NCBI GenBank assembly: GCA_913050305.1 | Contig: CAJXAS010000018.1 | Coordinates: 1 to 16,690 of the forward strand | Length of the DNA stretch: 16,690 bases | From: an uncultured Polaribacter sp. | GTDB lineage: Bacteria; Bacteroidota; Bacteroidia; Flavobacteriales; Flavobacteriaceae | Direction of reading: 5' to 3' | Part shown: piece by piece, positions 14,193 to 16,690 of the stretch | Layout: each line of letters begins with the position of its first letter | Numbering within the stretch: position 1 is the stretch's first letter | Notes under the pieces: generated by a model | What the model was told of the DNA's origin: nothing | The model's database searches: none | Seen by the model: only the letters and a program-made list of their open reading frames with translations | Program-made: the position numbers and the translations under genes

Positions 14193-15541
14193 ATTTAAAA
14201 AATATACATAACATTTATTTTCTCGGAATTGGAGGTATAGGAATGAGTGCAATTGCACGTTATTTTGCTTCAAATGGGAAAAAAGTAGCAGGTTATGATA
14301 AGACACCTTCTCTAATTACAAAAGAACTTGAGGAATTAGGTGTAGCAATTCATTTTGAAGATGCTGTAAAAAACATTCCAATTTCATTTTTAAATAAAGA
14401 AGAAACGTTGGTTGTTTATACACCAGCAATTCCAAATAATCAAACCGAATTTAATTATTTTTTGGAGCATAAATTCACCATTTTAAAGAGGGCGGCAGTT
14501 TTAGGTAAAATTACTGAAACTACATTTTGCTTAGCAGTGGCAGGAACGCATGGTAAAACAACAACATCTTCTATTTTAGGTCATATTATGGCCGAGGTAA
14601 AAGCTACTTCCTTTTTAGGCGGAATTGCAGAGAATTATAATTCCAATTTAATTTTAGGGTCGACGGAAATTAGTGTTGTTGAAGCTGATGAATTTGATCG
14701 TTCTTTTTTGCAGTTAAGTCCAAATATTGCATGTGTAACTTCTATGGATGCAGATCATTTAGATATTTATAAAAATATAGAAGCACTAAACGAATCGTTT
14801 GTCTCTTTTTCAAATAAAGTTTCAGATACTTTAATTATTGCAAAAGGGCTGCCTCTAAAAGGGCTAACATATGCAATTGAAACAGCAGCAGATTATAATG
14901 CTTCCAATTTAAAAATAGAAAATGGTGTCTATATTTTCGATGTAAAAACACCTACATCAGAAATTAAAAATATCGAATTTCATTTACCAGGGCGCCATAA
15001 TGTAATGAATGCCTTGGCTGCTTTGGCTATGGCAGATGTGTATGGAATTTCTTTAGAGAATATCAAACGAAGCTTATCAACTTTTAATGGTGTTCAACGC
15101 AGATTTTCATATAAAATTAAGACAACAGATTTTGTACTTATTGATGACTATGCGCATCACCCAATTGCTATAAATGCAATAGAAAATTCAATAAGAGAGA
15201 TGTATCCAAATAAAGAAATCTTGGTAGTTTTTCAGCCTCATTTATTTTCAAGAACAAGAGATTTTATAGAAGATTTTGCTTCTGCGTTATCAAAGTTTGA
15301 TGATGTATTGTTATTGGATATTTATCCAGCAAGAGAAACTCCTATTGTTGGGGTAGATTCTAATTGGTTATTGAGTAAAATTGAAAATGAGCGTAAAAAA
15401 TTGACACAAAAACATAATTTAATAAAAGATATTAAAAATTCTTCTGCAAAAGTAGTTGTAATGTTGGGTGCAGGAGATATTGGAGTGCTGGTAAATGAGG
15501 TAACAAGTGAACTTTTAAAAGCACTAGAATATGAAGCTTAA
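14189..15541 (+). CDS. murC: UDP-N-acetylmuramate:L-alanine ligase MurC
   Basis: First ligase of the stem peptide, joining L-alanine to UDP-MurNAc. The 450-residue product opens with the nucleotide-fold signature FLGIGGIGMSAIA (11-23), then AGTHGKTTT (118-126, ATP loop), EADEFDRSF (165-173), DADHLDIY, LPGRHNVMNALAA, and the MurC-specific DDYAHHP at 319-325 followed by FQPHLFSRT. Length is in the usual range. The start is GTG 14189, overlapping the murG stop by 4 bases; no ATG fits the conserved N-terminus. The last 11 bases overlap the start of ftsQ. Confidence 0.97.
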   Translation: MNLKNIHNIYFLGIGGIGMSAIARYFASNGKKVAGYDKTPSLITKELEELGVAIHFEDAVKNIPISFLNKEETLVVYTPAIPNNQTEFNYFLEHKFTILKRAAVLGKITETTFCLAVAGTHGKTTTSSILGHIMAEVKATSFLGGIAENYNSNLILGSTEISVVEADEFDRSFLQLSPNIACVTSMDADHLDIYKNIEALNESFVSFSNKVSDTLIIAKGLPLKGLTYAIETAADYNASNLKIENGVYIFDVKTPTSEIKNIEFHLPGRHNVMNALAALAMADVYGISLENIKRSLSTFNGVQRRFSYKIKTTDFVLIDDYAHHPIAINAIENSIREMYPNKEILVVFQPHLFSRTRDFIEDFASALSKFDDVLLLDIYPARETPIVGVDSNWLLSKIENERKKLTQKHNLIKDIKNSSAKVVVMLGAGDIGVLVNEVTSELLKALEYEA

Positions 15542-16256
15542 AAGGGTTTTAAAATATTTGTTATTAGCTGTTTTAATTGGGTTTTTGGGCTTTTTGTATG
15601 GCTTTACTTCCAAGAGGAATAATGAAAAAAAAGTAACAAAAATTGAAGTAAAATTTGAAGCTGGAAACAACAATTTCTTAACACATGCAATGGTTGATAA
15701 ATTGTTAATACAAAATAACAAAACAGTTCAAAACCAAGCAAAATCTATGCTAGATTTATACAGCTTAGAGCGCAGCGTATCTAAAAACCCTTATATAGAA
15801 AAAGCAGTGGTTTTTTTGACCATTGGTGGAGTAGTAAAAGCGACGATAAAACAACGTACACCAATTGCAAGAATTCTTTCTGGTAAAGATTCTTATTATG
15901 TTGATAAACAGGGTGTAAAAATGCCTTTGTCTGCTAATTATTCAGCAAGAGTGTTGTTAGTTTCAGGGGTTGAAAATGCAGAAGATATTCAGGTTATTTT
16001 ACCTCTAATATCAACTGTTTTAAAAGATAGTTTTTTGCAAAAAGAAATCGTTGGGATTGTAAAATCTGCCGATGATACGTATGAGTTTTCTGTAAGAAGT
16101 GGAAATTATAAAATTAATTTCGGAAAATTAACAGAAATAGAATTGAAGTTTAAGAAGTTAAAAGCGTTTTACAATACTACATTTAAAAATAAAATGATAC
16201 AGGAATATAAAACGATTGCATTAAAATATCACAACCAAGTTGTGTGCACAAAATAA
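15531..16256 (+). CDS. ftsQ: Cell division protein FtsQ (DivIB)
   Basis: Bitopic divisome protein that recruits FtsL/FtsB-type partners. The 241-residue product has a short basic cytoplasmic tail, one membrane segment at about 8-26, a POTRA-like region at about 33-107 (VTKIEVKFEAG, then the LYSLERSVSKNPYIEKAVV stretch, then VVKATIKQRTPIARI), and a C-terminal FtsQ/DivIB beta domain with YYVDKQGVKMPLS near 122-134. It is shorter than E. coli FtsQ (276 residues), mainly through a shorter cytoplasmic tail. The gene overlaps murC by 11 bases and is followed 6 bases later by ftsA. The call rests on topology, POTRA features and position. Confidence 0.92.
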   Translation: MKLKRVLKYLLLAVLIGFLGFLYGFTSKRNNEKKVTKIEVKFEAGNNNFLTHAMVDKLLIQNNKTVQNQAKSMLDLYSLERSVSKNPYIEKAVVFLTIGGVVKATIKQRTPIARILSGKDSYYVDKQGVKMPLSANYSARVLLVSGVENAEDIQVILPLISTVLKDSFLQKEIVGIVKSADDTYEFSVRSGNYKINFGKLTEIELKFKKLKAFYNTTFKNKMIQEYKTIALKYHNQVVCTK

Positions 16257-16262
16257 GTCGAA

Positions 16263-16690
16263 ATGGAAAACAATAAAATAGCTGTTGGTTTAGATATTGG
16301 TACAACTAAAATTGTTGCCATGATTGGTCGTAAAAACGAATATGACAAAATAGAAGTTGTTGGTATTGGTAAAGCGAAAAGCTTAGGCGTAAAAAGAGGT
16401 GTTGTAAGTAATATTACACAGACCATACAATCTATTCAGCAGGCTGTGGATGAAGCAGAAAGTGTTTCTGGTGTAAAGATAGAAGAAGTGGTTGTAGGTA
16501 TTGCTGGGCAGCATATTAGAAGTTTACATCATTCAGACTACATTACAAGAAATAATGCAGATGAGGTAATAGATGAAGCAGACATAGAAAACTTAGTAAA
16601 CCAAGTACATAAACTTGTAATGTTGCCAGGAGAAGAAATTATTCATGTGTTACCACAAGAATTTAAAGTAGATTCTCAAGCAGATATTAA
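16263..16690 (+). CDS. ftsA: Cell division protein FtsA, N-terminal part (cut by window end)
   Basis: Actin-like ATPase that anchors FtsZ filaments to the membrane. About 142 residues are present, from the ATG at 16263 (MENNKIAVGLDIGTTKI) to the window edge; the frame is still open. The actin-family phosphate-1 motif LDIGTTKIVAMIG is at about 10-22, followed by IEVVGIGKAKSLGVKRGVV, typical of FtsA, and then the start of the FtsA-specific 1C subdomain (VVVGIAGQHIRS onwards). The 6-base gap to ftsQ and the gene order support the call. ftsZ is expected next, outside the window. Confidence 0.96.
   Translation, partial: MENNKIAVGLDIGTTKIVAMIGRKNEYDKIEVVGIGKAKSLGVKRGVVSNITQTIQSIQQAVDEAESVSGVKIEEVVVGIAGQHIRSLHHSDYITRNNADEVIDEADIENLVNQVHKLVMLPGEEIIHVLPQEFKVDSQADI

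Noticed and set aside
1..16690. CRISPR arrays, tRNA or rRNA genes, insertion sequences with transposase, defence or secretion systems
   Set aside because: I looked on both strands and found none; the coding content is housekeeping genes throughout.

Overview
The window is AT-rich chromosomal DNA, most likely from a marine Flavobacteriaceae bacterium (Bacteroidota; Polaribacter/Tenacibaculum-like is my guess from protein similarity in memory, not tested). Pointers are the heavy use of TTA/AAA/ATT codons, the near absence of Shine-Dalgarno sequences, promoter -7 motifs of the Bacteroidota type (TAnnTTTG), and a division and cell wall (dcw) cluster with Bacteroidota hallmarks: a small FtsL-like protein, an FtsI ending in one PASTA domain, and a long MraY.

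Layout. Positions 19-1641 (+) encode adenine deaminase. A 179-base convergent gap follows, holding a probable terminator and a 150-base element with inverted ends flanked by a short direct repeat (MITE-like candidate). Positions 1821-3924 (-) form a three-gene operon, read right to left: alpha/beta hydrolase, EngB ribosome-assembly GTPase, RluA-family pseudouridine synthase. A 205-base divergent control region (3925-4129) carries a promoter for the minus-strand operon, several palindromes, a three-copy 10-base MraZ operator and a -7 motif for the dcw cluster.

From 4130 to the right edge everything is one tightly packed plus-strand cluster: mraZ, rsmH, ftsL-like, ftsI, murE, mraY, murD, ftsW, murG, murC, ftsQ, ftsA (cut by the window end). 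Most junctions overlap or are 1-6 bases apart; the only real gap is 49 bases before ftsW. The products build lipid II (MurC, MurD, MurE in the cytoplasm, then MraY and MurG at the membrane), polymerise and crosslink it at the septum (FtsW, FtsI), and organise the divisome (FtsL-like, FtsQ, FtsA). MraZ is the likely autoregulator. murF, murB and ddl are not in this stretch.

Two start-site corrections matter. mraZ starts at GTG 4130, because an in-frame GTG at 4073 lies inside the operator repeats. murE must start upstream of the first conventional start codon: its conserved N-terminal domain is intact from a CTG at 7843, one base after the ftsI stop. Five of the twelve cluster genes appear to use non-ATG starts. 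I see no new defence or mobile system; the most interesting material is regulatory and translational.
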